Assembly (NCBI RefSeq): GCF_029784135.1
Contig: NC_073746.1
Coordinates: forward strand, 93,928,575-93,992,574
Origin: Toxorhynchites rutilus septentrionalis
Taxonomy: Eukaryota > Arthropoda > Insecta > Diptera > Culicidae
DNA length: 64,000 bases
Reading direction: 5' to 3'
The notes below the pieces were generated by a model, which did not search any database, was not told where the DNA came from, and saw only the letters and a list, made by a program, of their open reading frames with translations. Of this stretch, positions 21,321-32,834 are shown piece by piece (within the stretch, counting starts at the first letter, position 1; each line of letters opens with the position of its first letter). Position numbers and translations under genes: made by a program.

Positions 21321-23289
21321 CATGTAAAAAAATTACTAAAAATTTCAGTTAGAGATTATCAACTGAAATTTTTTGCCAGAATATAATGGAGCTTTGTCAA
21401 ATGGTCCAAGGACCAAGTCGCAAAATTGAAAATTTCGATTTATTGATTGCATTAGGTAATGTAATTTGGAGCGGGGAGGATGGTATCATTACAAGAGACT
21501 ATGTGATATATTTCAAATATTTTCTTGGAAGAATACAATGTGACAATATTTTTATAATCTACTCGATAAAACTAATGTTGAACAGCTTCAACTGAACACA
21601 AGATAATTTGTATCAAACAGCCATTTTGAATTAACTGTGGGTAAAGCAGAAACTCAGGTTTGCGTCGTATTGTTATTTCCACCAGATGTAGCTGTAGAGA
21701 CAGACACTACCTTGATCACCGGTGGTTCGGAGGAAATTTTCATGCTGGCGCCTCAAACGGCGCACACTCGTCGTTCGCTGTTTTTTTTTGCTCGGCTCGA
21801 GTGCCGGTCGCGATATAGTATTCATTCATTCTGTTTGATTATCCAGTCAAAGGTTTACTCTTCTCGCAAATGCATCCTTCATCATCGATGCTTAATCGGA
21901 ATGCGTTTTCCCGCACGCTCGATGTTCGCTATTTGTTTCCGAAACTCGTAAAACGTAAATAGCAATAACCAAATATAGATTCCCACGAATGAGAAACCGA
22001 TGTACGGAATGCCATATTCCAGAGACGATAGACTTTGAATTTGAGGAAGGCAAATATTTGCTTTGAACCCAAACGATCTTCGGTGGCGGCCACAAACGTG
22101 AACCGTACATCCCAAAGACATGCGAAGACATTCTCAGGTAATTGAATATTGTGTCAACTGCTTGCGGTACACATCACAGTTTCAAAATCCTTGATGACCT
22201 TACCAATCCGCAAGGATAAACATAATCAAAGTGCAATTTATTTTCAATTACCACAGTATAAATTGCTTGTCTATTTGCGAAACTTTGTCCGGCAAGACGG
22301 CTCGTGCAGGGTTTGTGGGTCCGCTTTTGGGAAGCTTTCCCCGAGCGGACGGCCTTTCCTCGGATGCAAAATGGTTTCGAATGAAGTCATAATACACACA
22401 TTTTGCCTTTTCGTCTTTTCGAACGCCGCCTCTAGACGGGAAGAAGGTGTCGACTGCTGTTTCCAAGTACACAGTGTATGGCTGCTGTGTGGCTATATCT
22501 GTATACCAGAGGTAGCAGTCTAGGCTATCTTATCACGGTACGGAGGATGCTGTTAGCGGTAGTACAAGATTCTCTCACCGGTTTACCTGCACTGGGGCTG
22601 ATCCTGTTCATATTTGCTTTGCACGGTTGGTTTTGCATTGCTGCGGGGTTGAATTTCTCGCCTGGGTTGGCATGGCTTCCTTTCGCTTTCGAGAGCAGTA
22701 TAGTTGATTTTTTGTGTTCATTACCAAGCAAACGAATAAATCAATTCCCTTCTCAATAGTAAATTTTCAAGTTAGACGAACCCATTGATTCGTATGGTAT
22801 CGAACTGCGTGCTGTATGATGTATAACACGTTTCGGTAGGCGGATTGATGGAAGGAGATTGGACCCGCATTTTGTCGAACACGCGTTCTGAATTATCGTG
22901 CTGTGCTTTTCATAGCCTACCAATTGCTGCGGGAATTGTTGGATTGTTGCTGGCATGAATATGACTGTGCTTTTGACTTCTCTCGTATCGATATGTGGAG
23001 GAATATGCTGAATCGAAATGATTGATAAGCTTAGGCAATACAATAGGACGCAATGCCGTTCGTTTTAATTGGAAGAGATTCCTATATTTATTGAATGAAA
23101 TGTATTGATTAGTGTGGAAACTTTTCTTGATTCAAAATGATGACATCGGTTCGAGAAGTAAAATAACCTAGAAGATGTTTGATTTTTTATTCATCTACTA
23201 ATGAATATAATAAATGTGTCTTGTCCCAATTGTCACAACACGACGAATAGCGCGACATTCTGGTCCCACCTTTAATATTCATGACAACT
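21321..23289. other. no gene recognised
   Basis: Two overlapping plus-strand frames, 22149-22523 and 22478-22759, are the longest. The second (93 codons) is strongly hydrophobic, with LPALGLILFIFALHGWFCIA. I recognise neither, and no splice-flanked exon structure or promoter supports them. Confidence 0.35.
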
Positions 23290-23760
23290 CAACTACACCC
23301 AAACTAGCGTTGTCAGAATGCATTTCATTTTCGGCAGAAACCATGCCATTTCGTGCCTTGAAGCGTTAAATGGGCAAATAAAATCATCTGTCCCCCAACG
23401 CTTTGAAATGTGTGTATGTATGGAAGCGGGCTCTTCCTTTTTTTTTTTTCTTTTTTCTTCTTTTTTTGGGATTGCACCAAAAAAGTCCAAACGACGTCAA
23501 CGGGGATCGAACCTAGGCCGGCTGGAATGCAAGGCTGTTTCACACGACCACGCTATCCACACAGCTGATGATGCTGTTGAGTAGATGCGTGATAATATTG
23601 CATCTGATTATAAAATGAAGTTGGAAAGTGTAAAAAGGAGAGAATGAAGGAGAGCAATATCTATCTCGGTCTAGTATTTGGCAAGCTTATTTGTCTTTTG
23701 TTTCGCTCGCTCGTATTAATCTTATATTGCTGTACCATATATATTATACAAATGCTTACC
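23290..23760 (-). repeat. repeat with central tRNA-like block, copy 2
   Basis: Inverted relative to the copies at 6240 and 44310. It begins ACCCAAACTAGCGTTGTCAG. On the minus strand the block at 23570-23497 reads TGTGGATAGCGTGGTCGTGT...GCATTCCAGCCGG and then GGTTCGATCCCCGTT, a good B-box. A poly(T)/(C) run at about 23438-23470 interrupts it. Confidence 0.65.
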
Positions 23761-24094
23761 TACCAGTATTCGAGAGTCATGACATTTTCTGTTATGTTTA
23801 GGCTCATTTAATGTAATAAATCGTGATGACAAAACATGAACTAAAAATCAATTTTGGGTGTATAATATAGAGACATAGATGATTATGATTATCCAAAGAC
23901 GTAGTTTAGCAATATAATTGTGATTATATAGAATTGTGAATCGAACCATTACTATTGCTCATTTGCAGTGGCGTAGTGTACCGAGATAAAGGGGGCAGTT
24001 CGCCCCGGGTGTCACAATTAGGAGGATGACCATGATGGAAATATTATATTGAGAGAAAAATTTAGAGAGCAGTGCTCAGGAAATGACCGAATTG

Positions 24095-24260
24095 TTGACG
24101 TAGGACTAAAGATTTATTTTAATCAATTCACTTGTTTATCACTTCGAAAATTATTTTTGAACATATCGAAACTCCAAAATTAACTTTTTAGTAGATAGTT
24201 CTGGAGCTCCAGGAAAGTATGATGATCTGCGTGATTTTGTAGAAACATCTGTAGATGGTT
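24095..24260 (-). repeat. decayed histone-type 3' module end
   Basis: On the minus strand this reads TCTACAAAATCACGCAGATC, a degenerate stem-loop region, CTACTAAAAAGTTAATTTTGG, ATAATTTTCGAAGTGATAAA and TAGTCCTACGTCAA, in the same order as 29400-29288 (minus) and 45155-45302 (plus). The region corresponds to the stem-loop, purine element and palindrome of the better preserved copies. Confidence 0.5.
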
Positions 24261-24706
24261 GATTCCACACAGCGCAATTTGTTTTTTTTTGTTGCTCATT
24301 GTATTGTATATGCATCGCGAAAGTTTTAATTCTTCTAGAAGATCAACAACAATATTTATCAGGTGATTATATACTTGCTCTTCCATTATCTCTTATCTAC
24401 CTTCGAGAACGCATAAAATTAACCATTTAACAGTACACAAGAACTCTTTATTTGATTGTATGGAAACCGACAAGGTACATCTTTTCATTGTGCCTCTCAG
24501 AATTTGAGAATAAAAACTTAAAAGAAAAAGACGGGTGGGTAATGTCGGGGACATAACCGGACTGACGTAGGACTATACAAAGGGGACAGCTTTTGTTAAA
24601 TATATATTTTGAATATATTGTTTTATTTTCTTCTCCTACGTGAATACCTACCTATCTACCTGAAAAATGGATTAGTTTACTGTTTACTCTTTATGAACAT
24701 GTTGAT

Positions 24707-24722
24707 GGTTCTGAAAAGAACC
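24707..24722 (-). promoter_or_regulatory. histone-type 3' stem-loop, arm A distal
   Basis: Minus strand GGTTCTTTTCAGAACC: a perfect 6-bp stem with the TTTC loop, preceded by AA. It corresponds to the arm B element at 38701-38716. Confidence 0.7.
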
Positions 24723-24972
24723 TTTGGTGTTGTGTTTTTGTTATCACTCGATATTCGATATTCTCGATACACTCGATACACTCGATATTCCACCTTCCTG
24801 TTTAGCTATTGCGTTTGCCACTCGCCACAGCTTTCACAGTTGGAAAATTCCCATCCAGCTTGTGACATGTTGTTCAGTAAATTACATTTAATGCGACGTG
24901 CCGAAGAAACACTTTGCCACTCACTGAAACTAATTGTTGCCTTGATGAGAGCCGAACCGAAGCTGCTCTGTT

Positions 24973-25203
24973 CTTGATGCGGGTTTTCTGATTGTCGTGA
25001 GCAGCTTTGCAAGCCAACTCGAGCACTCCGACGGCCGAAACTCTATAATCGCTGTTAGGTATACTGGTGCTCCGGCACCAATCCGTTCGGCCTAGTTACC
25101 CTTGCGGAGCAATCAGTGAATGCGACCAACAGGGAACTGGAGACCTGCACGGTTCGAGTGAGACTTTGCCTTTCCCTTAACTTGTCCTCCTTTGTTACGT
25201 CCA
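24973..25203 (-). pseudogene. histone H2A pseudogene, arm A second copy
   Basis: Minus-strand translation is clearly H2[21 protein letters not shown], then a stop in place of the next residue, LLRKGN, another stop, and RIGAGAPVYL. A 1-nt loss shifts the frame before VLELACKAAHDNQKTR. The start codon region is damaged. Homology to H2A ends right after the KKTR-equivalent (about residue 75 of about 125), so the C-terminal half of the histone fold and tail is missing, as in the other three copies. It is non-functional as H2A. Confidence 0.9.
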
Positions 25204-25443
25204 CGATGCCGATGCCGTACAACCACACGGGTTTACGGTTTGAAAGAAAATAAGATATTTTTTTGGGGTCCGCGTGTTTTATACTCTAGCGGTACACACT
25301 CACAGGATAGAGACAAATCGGCAGACTCAGCCAGAGGGGCGAGTCCAACGAGACGAACGAATGAGCGTTAAAAGGGAGCGATGGCAAAAAAATACATTCA
25401 TTACGATTTGTTCGCTTGTTGGATTCACATGCAGGCTAAAAAG

Positions 25444-25459
25444 GGTCCTTTTCAGGATC
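25444..25459 (+). promoter_or_regulatory. histone-type 3' stem-loop on the opposite strand
   Basis: GGTCCTTTTCAGGATC, a 6-bp stem with one mismatched pair and a TTTC loop, on the plus strand. It is followed about 20 bp later by TCTAAAGAGTTT, which fits the purine-rich downstream element recognised by U7 snRNA. Arm B has the equivalent on the minus strand at 37347-37362. No histone coding sequence is seen upstream of it. Confidence 0.6.
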
Positions 25460-26054
25460 ACAAAATTATCTTCAATCTAAAGAGTTTATTGTTTTGTTAT
25501 CACTCGATATCCCCATCTTGTTCGGCTAAACCTTCCTGTTTAGCGATTTGTTGCCACTCGCCACAGCAATTCACAGTTGCAAAATTTCTTCCCATCCAGC
25601 TTTGTGACATGTTGTACAGTAAATTATATTTAATGCGACGTGCCGAAGCACCACTCAGTGTCGCATTGGAGGCGATTTTAACCTGTAATTGAACATTTGC
25701 GATAACAGTGGTACAGTGTCGACTTTCAATGTGGGGTCATAATTTGGATCTCTATGTTTACAAAAATGTCCAACTAAATATGTCGCATTACAGGTCCGTC
25801 CAATTAGCTAAATGTCGAACTAATTGTAAATTACTGTACTTTCAATCTGGAAACAATTTAAGAATTGGTGAAAATTGAATAATCAGGAAAGTCCCCAACT
25901 ATCAATAAGCTCAGAACAACTGCCAAATTAACATACTCATCAGATCCTGGCAAACAAATTATGAAAAAATCAATTTGTGTTTTATTATTATTTTGGATAA
26001 TGTTTTAGAAAGCATTGAACTGTATTTCCTAAACTATTTTTTGGAAGGTTTAAT

Positions 26055-26070
26055 GGCCCTGAAAAGCGCC
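26055..26070 (-). promoter_or_regulatory. histone-type 3' stem-loop, arm A
   Basis: Minus strand GGCGCTTTTCAGGGCC followed by ATTAAACCTTCCAAAAAATAG, a worn purine element. Same sequence as the arm B loop at 37881-37896. It lies 3' of the H2A pseudogene starting at 26514. Confidence 0.75.
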
Positions 26071-26307
26071 TTGTTTTATGGAATGGTTCCAATTTTGAAA
26101 ACTTAGTACTCGTGGTTTTGAAAAAAAACCATTTCGAACGCCCTCGATGCCGCCTTGTTCTGGATTTGCCACCAAAGCAGTTTGTATAAAGAACAAACTT
26201 TTTTCTTCTGCTACCTGATGCCGTTTTGCGATTGCGTTTGCCACTCGCCACTCGCTGCAACTGCCTGTTGTCTTGATGTCCACCGAACCGAATGTGTTCT
26301 GTTCCGA

Positions 26308-26514
26308 ATGCGGGTTTTCTTATCGTCGCGAGCAGCTTTGCCAGCTAACTCGATCACTTCGGCGGCCGAAACTATATAATGCCGGCTAGGTGGACTGGTG
26401 CACTGGTACTAACGCGCTTGGCCTAGCTACCCTTGCGGGGAACTCCAGATCAACACGGTTCGAGCGGGATTTTGCCTTTCCCTTCACTTTTCCTCCTTTA
26501 CCATGTCCAGACAT
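26308..26514 (-). pseudogene. histone H2A pseudogene, arm A first copy
   Basis: The start at 26514 reads MSGHGKGGKVKGKAKSRS on the minus strand, the canonical insect H2A N-terminal tail with one change (R to H). About 30 nt around the first helix are missing and the frame is lost. Later LELAGKAARDDKKTR-type codons appear in another phase near 26350-26310. Homology ends after KKTR. A further basic reading frame (26260-25988, with KRNRKTASGSRRKKF) follows but is not H2A. Confidence 0.88.
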
Positions 26515-26577
26515 GGCTGCTTGGGTTGGTTTGTTGATGTGTTGTGATGCGAACCGATGTGGTGTACGGTTTGAATG

Positions 26578-26810
26578 AGAATGATCGTTACGGAAGGAAG
26601 GAAGGAAGGTATTGTATTATAGAGACTTTAAACTTTTGCAGTTCATTCGTCTCTAGCCTTGAGAAAGGCCCTTTGAAAACTCTACTCTATTCTACTCCAG
26701 CGCTACCACCTCCGCCCTCTTGCCTTGAGAAAGGCATTCGATCCCTCGCCGTCCAGCCCGTCCAGCAACGATGTTGTCCAGTCGGTGTCCACACAAAGAA
26801 TGATCGTTAC
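26578..26810 (-). mobile_element. 205-bp retroposed insert in arm A with 14-bp target duplication
   Basis: AGAATGATCGTTAC is present at 26578-26591 and 26797-26810. The intervening 205 bp are absent from arm B, where the single site is at 36233-36246. On the minus strand the insert begins TTGTGTGGACACCGACTGG. It contains two CCTTTCTCAAGGC-type units and ends in the hairpin GAGACGAATGAACTG...GTCTC plus a (CCTT)n tail next to the duplication. This is a textbook target-primed insertion of a short non-LTR or SINE-like sequence. Confidence 0.88.
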
Positions 26811-27256
26811 ATCAGCGGAGCGGGGATTTTTAAGCTGACTGGCTGGCTCGAGAATTACGCATGTGTGAGACTGCGACCAATGTTTCGTTCATTTTTTTCT
26901 TTTTCCTTTCCAATCGTGCTTCATTCTATTTCGCTGCTGCTCTGGTTGCCCGTTTTGGTCGGTACGATTTGAGGAGCACAAAATGGACCAATCAAAAATG
27001 GGCACATAGTGTATTTGGACAATGCTTGATATTTCACAATTATTCAATTATTTATCTCAAGAAAAATGAAATGTTATTCGTTATGATAGATGCGTAGATA
27101 TATTTCCTATCAATTGATGCAAAAATCTTTGCGATCAATTGAGAAATGCTCGAGTTATAAGCGTTCCAAATCTTGCATTTTTTCCTACTTGTTCAGTGCC
27201 TAGATTTCCATTTCACCCCCTATATCTTCCGGTTAGACGTAGTCCTACGTCAAAAA

Positions 27257-27874
27257 AAAAGAAAAAATCGCACTGCGATGTAATATTTTCCATTTACATC
27301 CCTCTTAAACTTCACGTCAGACAAAACATCTGTATATTTACTGCTCACTGGCTGAAGCGTGTAAATAATGAAATACCAAAGAAAATTTTTGTTGAAAAAG
27401 CTCGGCAGAGCACCCTAATCATACACTGTTTGACCGAAGCCAAATATTTGACTCTTTTTGACAGATAAAATTTGATCAACGTGTACTGATTAAATATATT
27501 CGACACAAAACGCGACAAGCAAATATTCAGTTATTATATACCAAAATACTTTTTGGTCTATTCTTCGAACCTGTCGGTACATGGTTAGGTTACCATGTTA
27601 TTAAATATTTCAGTCGTATTTTTTCCATGTTCGATGTTTGACATTGTTTGCCGCTGTTGATAATTAGAGCGTGGCAAAAATAATAGTGTTTGTACAAATT
27701 TCAAACCAAACTTTATCTGTCCAAAAGTGTCAAATATTTGACATCTGGAAAAACCGTGTGAGGCCACCTTTAGCACTATTGTACTTCTGTCCTTCTCCTG
27801 CACTGCATTTGATTCCGAACGAGTGATTTACTGATTTGCACAGCAAGGACAAGGCTTCGCAATGATAGGTGGAT
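27257..27874. other. no gene recognised
   Basis: A+T-rich spacer between arm A and the promoter-like module at 27.9 kb. The motif TCAAATATTTGAC-like occurs near 27448 and 27733 in opposite orientations (GCCAAATATTTGACTC and GTCAAATATTTGACATC), hinting at a small foldback of about 290 bp. No protein is recognised. Confidence 0.35.
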
Positions 27875-28003
27875 ATATAAAAACCTGTGTCACGCTGCTA
27901 CATTAGTTGCTCGTTTTAGATGGCTCGAATGTTGAAATGTTTCATAGAAATATGACATGTTTTCTGATTTGGCACCCATACTGAAAAACGTAGCACTACG
28001 ACA
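27875..28003 (+). promoter_or_regulatory. TATA/initiator block of a histone-type module, ending in the palindrome
   Basis: TATATAAAA at 27875-27883 is followed about 30 bp later by TTAGTTGCTCG (27903), and an ATGGCTCG begins at 27920, as in the first codons of a histone H3 gene. After that the sequence diverges. It then runs into GTTTTCTGATTTGGCACCC and a degenerate palindrome ACGTAGCACTACGAC at 27988-28002. The same GTTTTCTGATTTGGC block adjoins palindromes at 30323 and (inverted) 46840. The H3 link rests on eight bases and is weak. Confidence 0.35.
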
Positions 28004-28654
28004 AATCTTCCAAGATTTGGAATGAACGTCACCCGGTATTATTTATATGGTATTATTCAACAAAAATGTTACTATGGAAATGTTCGTGTGAAAGCAATTT
28101 TCTTGATTTTTTTTTCCATTTTTGGTGGAAAAAGCTGCTAATTCCAGTAACGAAATCATTCGTCAACCGGAGAGTGACGGTGAAGTGCCGTTCACAATCT
28201 TTCGACAACTCCCGCCATTTCAGGAACAAATGAAGGTTTTATAGAGCAAGCAGAACAAAAAAGTCGTGTCCATTGGGATTGTAGGCAACTCTTTGAACTT
28301 ATGAGGACAACGTGCTTTTGCTGAGAATACACATTTTATAGAACTGTTGAATCTGTTTACGATGTTGAACTAAATACAACACCGTCGATTTCTTGGGGCT
28401 GCTGGATTATTACGTCCGGGAAGAAGAGAGGAGAAGATTTTTCCGTTTGCCAAACCTGCCGAACGCCACGATTTCCACGTGAAACATCTGCTCAGGAGTG
28501 CAGACAGCACTGATTCACTCGCTGACTTTTGCAGGGAAATTATCGCGATGTTTGCATCTGCTGGTCATCCTCTCCGACAGTGGCCATCTGATTGTAGTGT
28601 TGAGTAGTCTCGACAGCACACAATTCCACTCTTTACAATTCTCGAAGAAAGGCC

Positions 28655-28708
28655 CTGGATGAACTTGTCAAAGTTTCTCTGTGGTGGGACGGACCAGCGT
28701 GGTTATAG
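28655..28708 (+). pseudogene. possible BEL/Pao pol scrap
   Basis: The reading LDELVKVSLWWDGPAWL resembles the LWWxGPxWL motif between RNase H and integrase in BEL/Pao polyproteins. Surrounding frames are broken and I see no other pol motif, so the assignment is tentative. The stretch 28004-28654 before it contains nothing I recognise. Confidence 0.35.
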
Positions 28709-28846
28709 TTCTTGACTTCGCCGTGGTCCAAAAACATGCCGCTTCGCAACAGCTACCGAGGAGGTTCTCGAAGCACGCAAGGATTCAGCCCTTTAAGTTG
28801 CTGATTAAGAACTGCACGACATCATCAACTACTACAAGAGCATTCG

Positions 28847-29227
28847 GGGATCTCCGTAGTCTATTTGGTTGCGTGTCCGCTACTTAGGGAACGATTATGA
28901 GCTCATAACTCGGGGCCATCAACTGACCATCTTCGTGTGTTATTTGAGCTATAACGTTTACACAACAATCATCATGTGACGGTAATCCCAGTCCCTTACC
29001 TCTCACATTACGGTCTGCTGCATCGGCAATTGGCACTATTAATAACACAACAATGGAAGCCTCACATAAATAGCCCCGCTGTGAACAGTCCAACTGTGAA
29101 CATTCGATCAATAGGAATATTCTTACGCCTAATTGGCTATATTGTAATAAACAACAAAAATTATCTTAAGATAAAAATTTACACGAATAAATTCGGCTCT
29201 GTTACATCTGAATTGCTAAATGAGCCT
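28847..29227 (+). repeat. tRNA-headed SINE, copy 3
   Basis: Plus-strand copy. The head has TCTCCGTAGTCTATTTGGTTG (A-box side) and ATTATGAGCTCATAACTC (B-box side). The body, with TGTGACGGTAATCCCAGTCC, matches the inverted 4381-4702 copy. It ends AAATGAGCCT at 29227, next to a decayed module end. Confidence 0.65.
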
Positions 29228-29229
29228 CA

Positions 29230-30342
29230 AAAATTAAACATATGGGATAAAAAAATTCGAGGGGTTGTATCCGATACGACCGCTTAGGACGTAGGACTAC
29301 GCAAATTTGTTGGTTTATCAGTTCGGATATTATTCGCGAATACTTCGAAATTTCATAAATAACTCTTTAGTAAAAAGTTCCGGGAACCCTGAAAAGGTTT
29401 AATGGCTTGCGTGGTTTTGTAGAATCATTTCGAGAAGCAACGATTCTTTCTTGTCTTTGTGAGAACAATACACTAATTGGACATATGCCACAATTTGTTT
29501 CTTCATATCAATGCACGCATTGCACTGAGTATTTAACGATCTTCCGTCCATCGCCATTCAACAAGCATTAAACATGCGTCTAACAGATGCACACAGTTGC
29601 AGCGATAAAAATGAAACATCGCGAGAATGACCGTTTATGAAAAATTGTTTCTCGTCTTTCGGTTGAAACCGTCAACAAAGCTAGGAGCTTGTTGCATCAG
29701 AACAGAGCCGATGCGCATGAGTGCGAATACAAATGGCAACTAAAAGTATCGAAGGTGCGCTATTCACATGTGTAGGAAATGAACAAGTTCTAAGTTTCAC
29801 GCAACGAAAACAAGCAACACACACAAAGCCAAACACTGATGGCTGATCACAGCTCGAGGGGAAACATCAAACACAAAACGAGAAGAATAAGCGACCTTTG
29901 TTGTTTCGGGCACAGAAAGATTCTGAGAATTTTCCTCAGAGGAGATGCAATACTTATATGCTAGCGACAGTTTACTTAATATGCAAGGGTGGAGTATACT
30001 TCACAAATATTCTCTTTGCGTTATCCCCTTTTGTTGTTTCTATTCTAGCGGCTGCATAAGTTGCTCATTATTGACAGCTCTGTTCGGGAAAGCACACAAA
30101 TGGACAGAATAAATGTATGGTGAAATGGGAATGCTTCTAATGTTCATCAATTTAAACCATGTACAGACTATGGGATCGTAATGTATAGCATATCAAACAA
30201 ATCTTAGAAAATTTCGATTCGATTGGTATGCAAGTCGTTAAAATTCGTTCGCAGCAAAAATAGTTATTAAAGTTAACTTTATTAAATGTGACCTGTTTTC
30301 TGATTTGGCCCCCCTAATGTAAGACGTAGTCCTACGTCAAAA
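29230..30342 (-). repeat. palindrome-bracketed module (about 1.05 kb)
   Basis: Bracketed by GACGTAGTCCTACGTC (30323-30338) and GACGTAGGACTACGC (29288-29302). On the minus strand the order is palindrome, GGGGGCCAAATCAGAAAACAG, a body with CATATAAGTATTGC near 29960 (TATA-like), TCTACAAAACCACGC, and the stem-loop-like AACCTTTTCAGGGTT (29385-29399). Next come CTAAAGAGTTATTT, the second palindrome, and GCGGTCGTATCGGATACAAC. The histone coding part, if ever present, is not recognisable. Confidence 0.55.
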
Positions 30343-31437
30343 GAGCATTCGTGAATTCACCGAGTCACTGCATTACTCCGATTGTTCTGCGTTAACTGTC
30401 GCCGTCACAAACAAGAGGAACCTCGTGTAGTTAGACTTCGGACTCTCGAAGACAACGACCACGGCTGGCTAATGCTGATCTGGGTAATACTGCAAGACCA
30501 ACACACAAAACTCCACAAGTTCTGGTCAAATGAGCAGGAAATCTAAGCTCCGCTGCATCCATCCCCAGATTGTGGATAGAATAATTCAAGATGGCGACCG
30601 GTTGCACTTCGAAAGGGTCTCAATGAAAAAAAAAATCTTTTCGTGCAATCTGCCAACCATCGTTGATTGAGCTGATCTGCCTGCGAGAGTTCTTCAAACC
30701 GTTGAGCACTGATCCGGGACTGCTGATTCTTACCCTTCGCAGGAATTTGGGAACTTGGCGACCGGAATGAGTAGGGTTACCATCTGTCCTGATTAGCAGG
30801 ACACATCGTGGTTTTAAGATCTATTTGGGGCGTCCTGATTTACTTTTAACAATCTAGCCTTTGTCCTGATTTTCATCAGAAATTCAATTTTGTTGTAGAA
30901 TCAGAATTATTTTCAGCGTATTACGTTTTTGAGTAAATCCCTTTTTATTGAAGACCAAAATTATAAAGAGTAGCAGTTGGATCTTCCAAGAGATCTGTCA
31001 ACTATTTTCATTTAGAGATTTTGTTTCACTGGCCACGGTGGTGTTTTTGTGTTTTGTCTCGATATTCCAAGTTAATTTGTTTCAAATGTCCAATCGTAAT
31101 GAAACATTACAGGTAGATCTGATTAGGAAAAGTATATCCAAACATCGAAACATTGCCAGAATATTCGATTGGCATGCACTTTTAAATCCATGCTGAACTA
31201 TGTGGTGCAGAAATTCAGCCGTTCAGAAAATTTGGGTTGCAGAAGGAGCTCTTACGTTTCATACCCGTGGCTTGTACTTCGGTGCTATTGCACTTGATGT
31301 CTGATGATTCTGAAACCGCGAAAAAATCCTCTGTGCTCGTAATAAGGCTGAAACCATCGTCTTCGGATTATTTTCCCCGCATGAATCGCCCAGGAAATAT
31401 GTCAAATAAATAAATTTCACGTGTTTTTATTTATTTA
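30343..31437. other. no gene recognised
   Basis: About 30773-30890 has three CTGTCCTGATT / GTCCTGATTT-type repeats and may be an old repeat. The longest frame (30948-31196) is unrecognised. Confidence 0.35.
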
Positions 31438-31518
31438 CTAGCTGACTCGGCAAACTTCGTCCCGCCAAAAATTTGTTTTTTGTTATCAATACCTTCAAAC
31501 ATTCACGTTTCCTTACTA

Positions 31519-32834
31519 CAGGGTGGGCCATTTAAAGTGGAAGGATTTGTTTTTGCAATAGCAAAGTAAAGAAGTGGAATTTTAAATTATTTTTTTTTGA
31601 AATTCATTTATTTTGGTCCAATGAGATTTGTTCTAACTACTTTTTGATTATGATATCTCGTAAATGACCGCCTCTGGCCTTGACCGCAAAATGTGCCCTT
31701 TTTTCGGCATTTTCCATCACTTTGCCCAATGTTTCGGCCGATATGGCAGCAATTTCTTGTCGGATATTGTCTTTCAGCGCAACCAGGGTCCTTGGTTTAC
31801 CAGTGTATACCTTGGATTTTAAATATCCCCATAAAAAAGTCAGGAGGCGTCAAATCAGGTGATCTCGGTGGCCAGTCATAATCGCCGTTTTTCGATATTA
31901 ATCTTCCGGGGAACATTTCGCGCAATAATTTGGTCGTGGCAGCCGCTGTATGGCATGTAGCGCCGTCCTATTGGAACCAGTAATTGTCCAATTCATTTTC
32001 ACGAACAAATGGCAATAAAAAATCGGTTATCATTGTCCGATAACGCTCCCCATTCACGGTTACCGTTGCTCCATTTTCGTTTTCAAAGAAGTACGGGCCG
32101 ATGACTTTATCGGCATAAATGCCACACCACACAGTAACTTTTTGGTCGTAAAGAGGTTGCGTTTCGATGAATTGAGGATTTTCAGTAGCATAAAACCGAC
32201 AATTTTGTTTATTCACTCCTCCATTCAAGTTGAAATGCGCCTCATCAGACATTATGATTTTTTGCCAAAAGCCACGTTCATTTTTGGTCATTTCGATGGT
32301 CCATTTCGCAAAATCAAGTCGACGTGGTAAGTCAGATGGGTTAAGTTGTTGAGCCATTTGAATTTTATACGGAAACATTTTCAAATCAACACGAATTATG
32401 CGTCGGAGAGTGGTTCGAGCGATGCCTAACTCTTGCGAACGATGGCGACCTGATGTCGATGGAGTCTCTGCAACACTGGCTCGAACGGCATCAATATTCT
32501 CGTCGAAACATCTTGGTCGTAGTCTGGACAGATGACTGGCATTACCAACACTACCAGACGATATAAATTTGGCATATAATCGACGTATAGTGTTGTCTCC
32601 AGGCGATGTTTTAACTTTATTTTTATTTTTCCACGCACGTTTAGTTAACACAATTGAGAAGTTATTTTGAATGTACAGCTGAACAATTTCAGCGCGTTGT
32701 TTAGGTGTGTATTGTTCCATGGTTAAAATTGTACTGAAATGACGCTTCCAACGCGGTATGACATTTGTTAATCTGACATCTCTGTCAAAAGTTATGGGGT
32801 TGCCAGATGCTTCCACTTTAAATGGCCCACCCTG
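31519..32834 (-). mobile_element. DD41D Tc1/mariner-type transposon
   Basis: Ends CAGGGTGGGCCATTTAAAGT and ACTTTAAATGGCCCACCCTG are near-perfect inverted repeats, flanked by TA at 31517-31518 and 32835-32836. The 1316-bp length and single transposase gene fit a full-length element. It is inserted in a Helitron-like copy. Confidence 0.93.
31637..32720 (-). pseudogene. DD41D transposase, one stop and one frameshift
   Basis: The start at 32720 reads MEQYTPKQRAEIVQLYIQN (first helix-turn-helix). A second DNA-binding part follows (NIDAVRASVAETP...RRIIRVDL). The catalytic core has MSDEAHFNLNG with the first Asp, WCGIYADKVIGPYFF, then FQ-stop-DGATCHT with the second Asp. The third Asp, in SPDLTPPD, is 42 codons after the second, so the spacing is DD41D. 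The stop (31968-31970) replaces the Gln before DGATCH. A 1-nt loss in the T run before WGYLKSK shifts the frame. The C-terminus ends at 31637-31639. It is only lightly damaged, so relatively young. Confidence 0.9.

Larger units (their letters stand above)
24525..27256 (-). repeat. histone-H2A-derived repeat, arm A of a long inverted repeat
   Basis: Reads on the minus strand from 27256 to 24525 and matches arm B (35788-38895) read on the plus strand, with blocks in the same order. These are the palindrome TAGTCCTACGTC, CCGG(A)AGATATA block, CCAAT region, truncated H2A, stem-loop, a block with TGCGACGTGCC, a second truncated H2A, a final stem-loop, a second palindrome, and ATGTCCCCGACATTACCCAC. 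About 8.5 kb separates the arms. Differences include a 205-bp retroposed insert in arm A and extra sequence (about 37925-38690) in arm B. Confidence 0.85.

Noticed and set aside
22478..22759. Small hydrophobic membrane protein
   Set aside because: Hydrophobicity alone in T-rich DNA is weak evidence; overlaps another frame and has no recognised family.
23410..23545. Lys/Glu-rich protein
   Set aside because: Created by a poly(T) and (CTT)n run inside the tRNA-block repeat.
31680..31881. Short plus-strand proteins at 31.7-31.9 kb
   Set aside because: These are antisense to the C-terminal part of the DD41D transposase.
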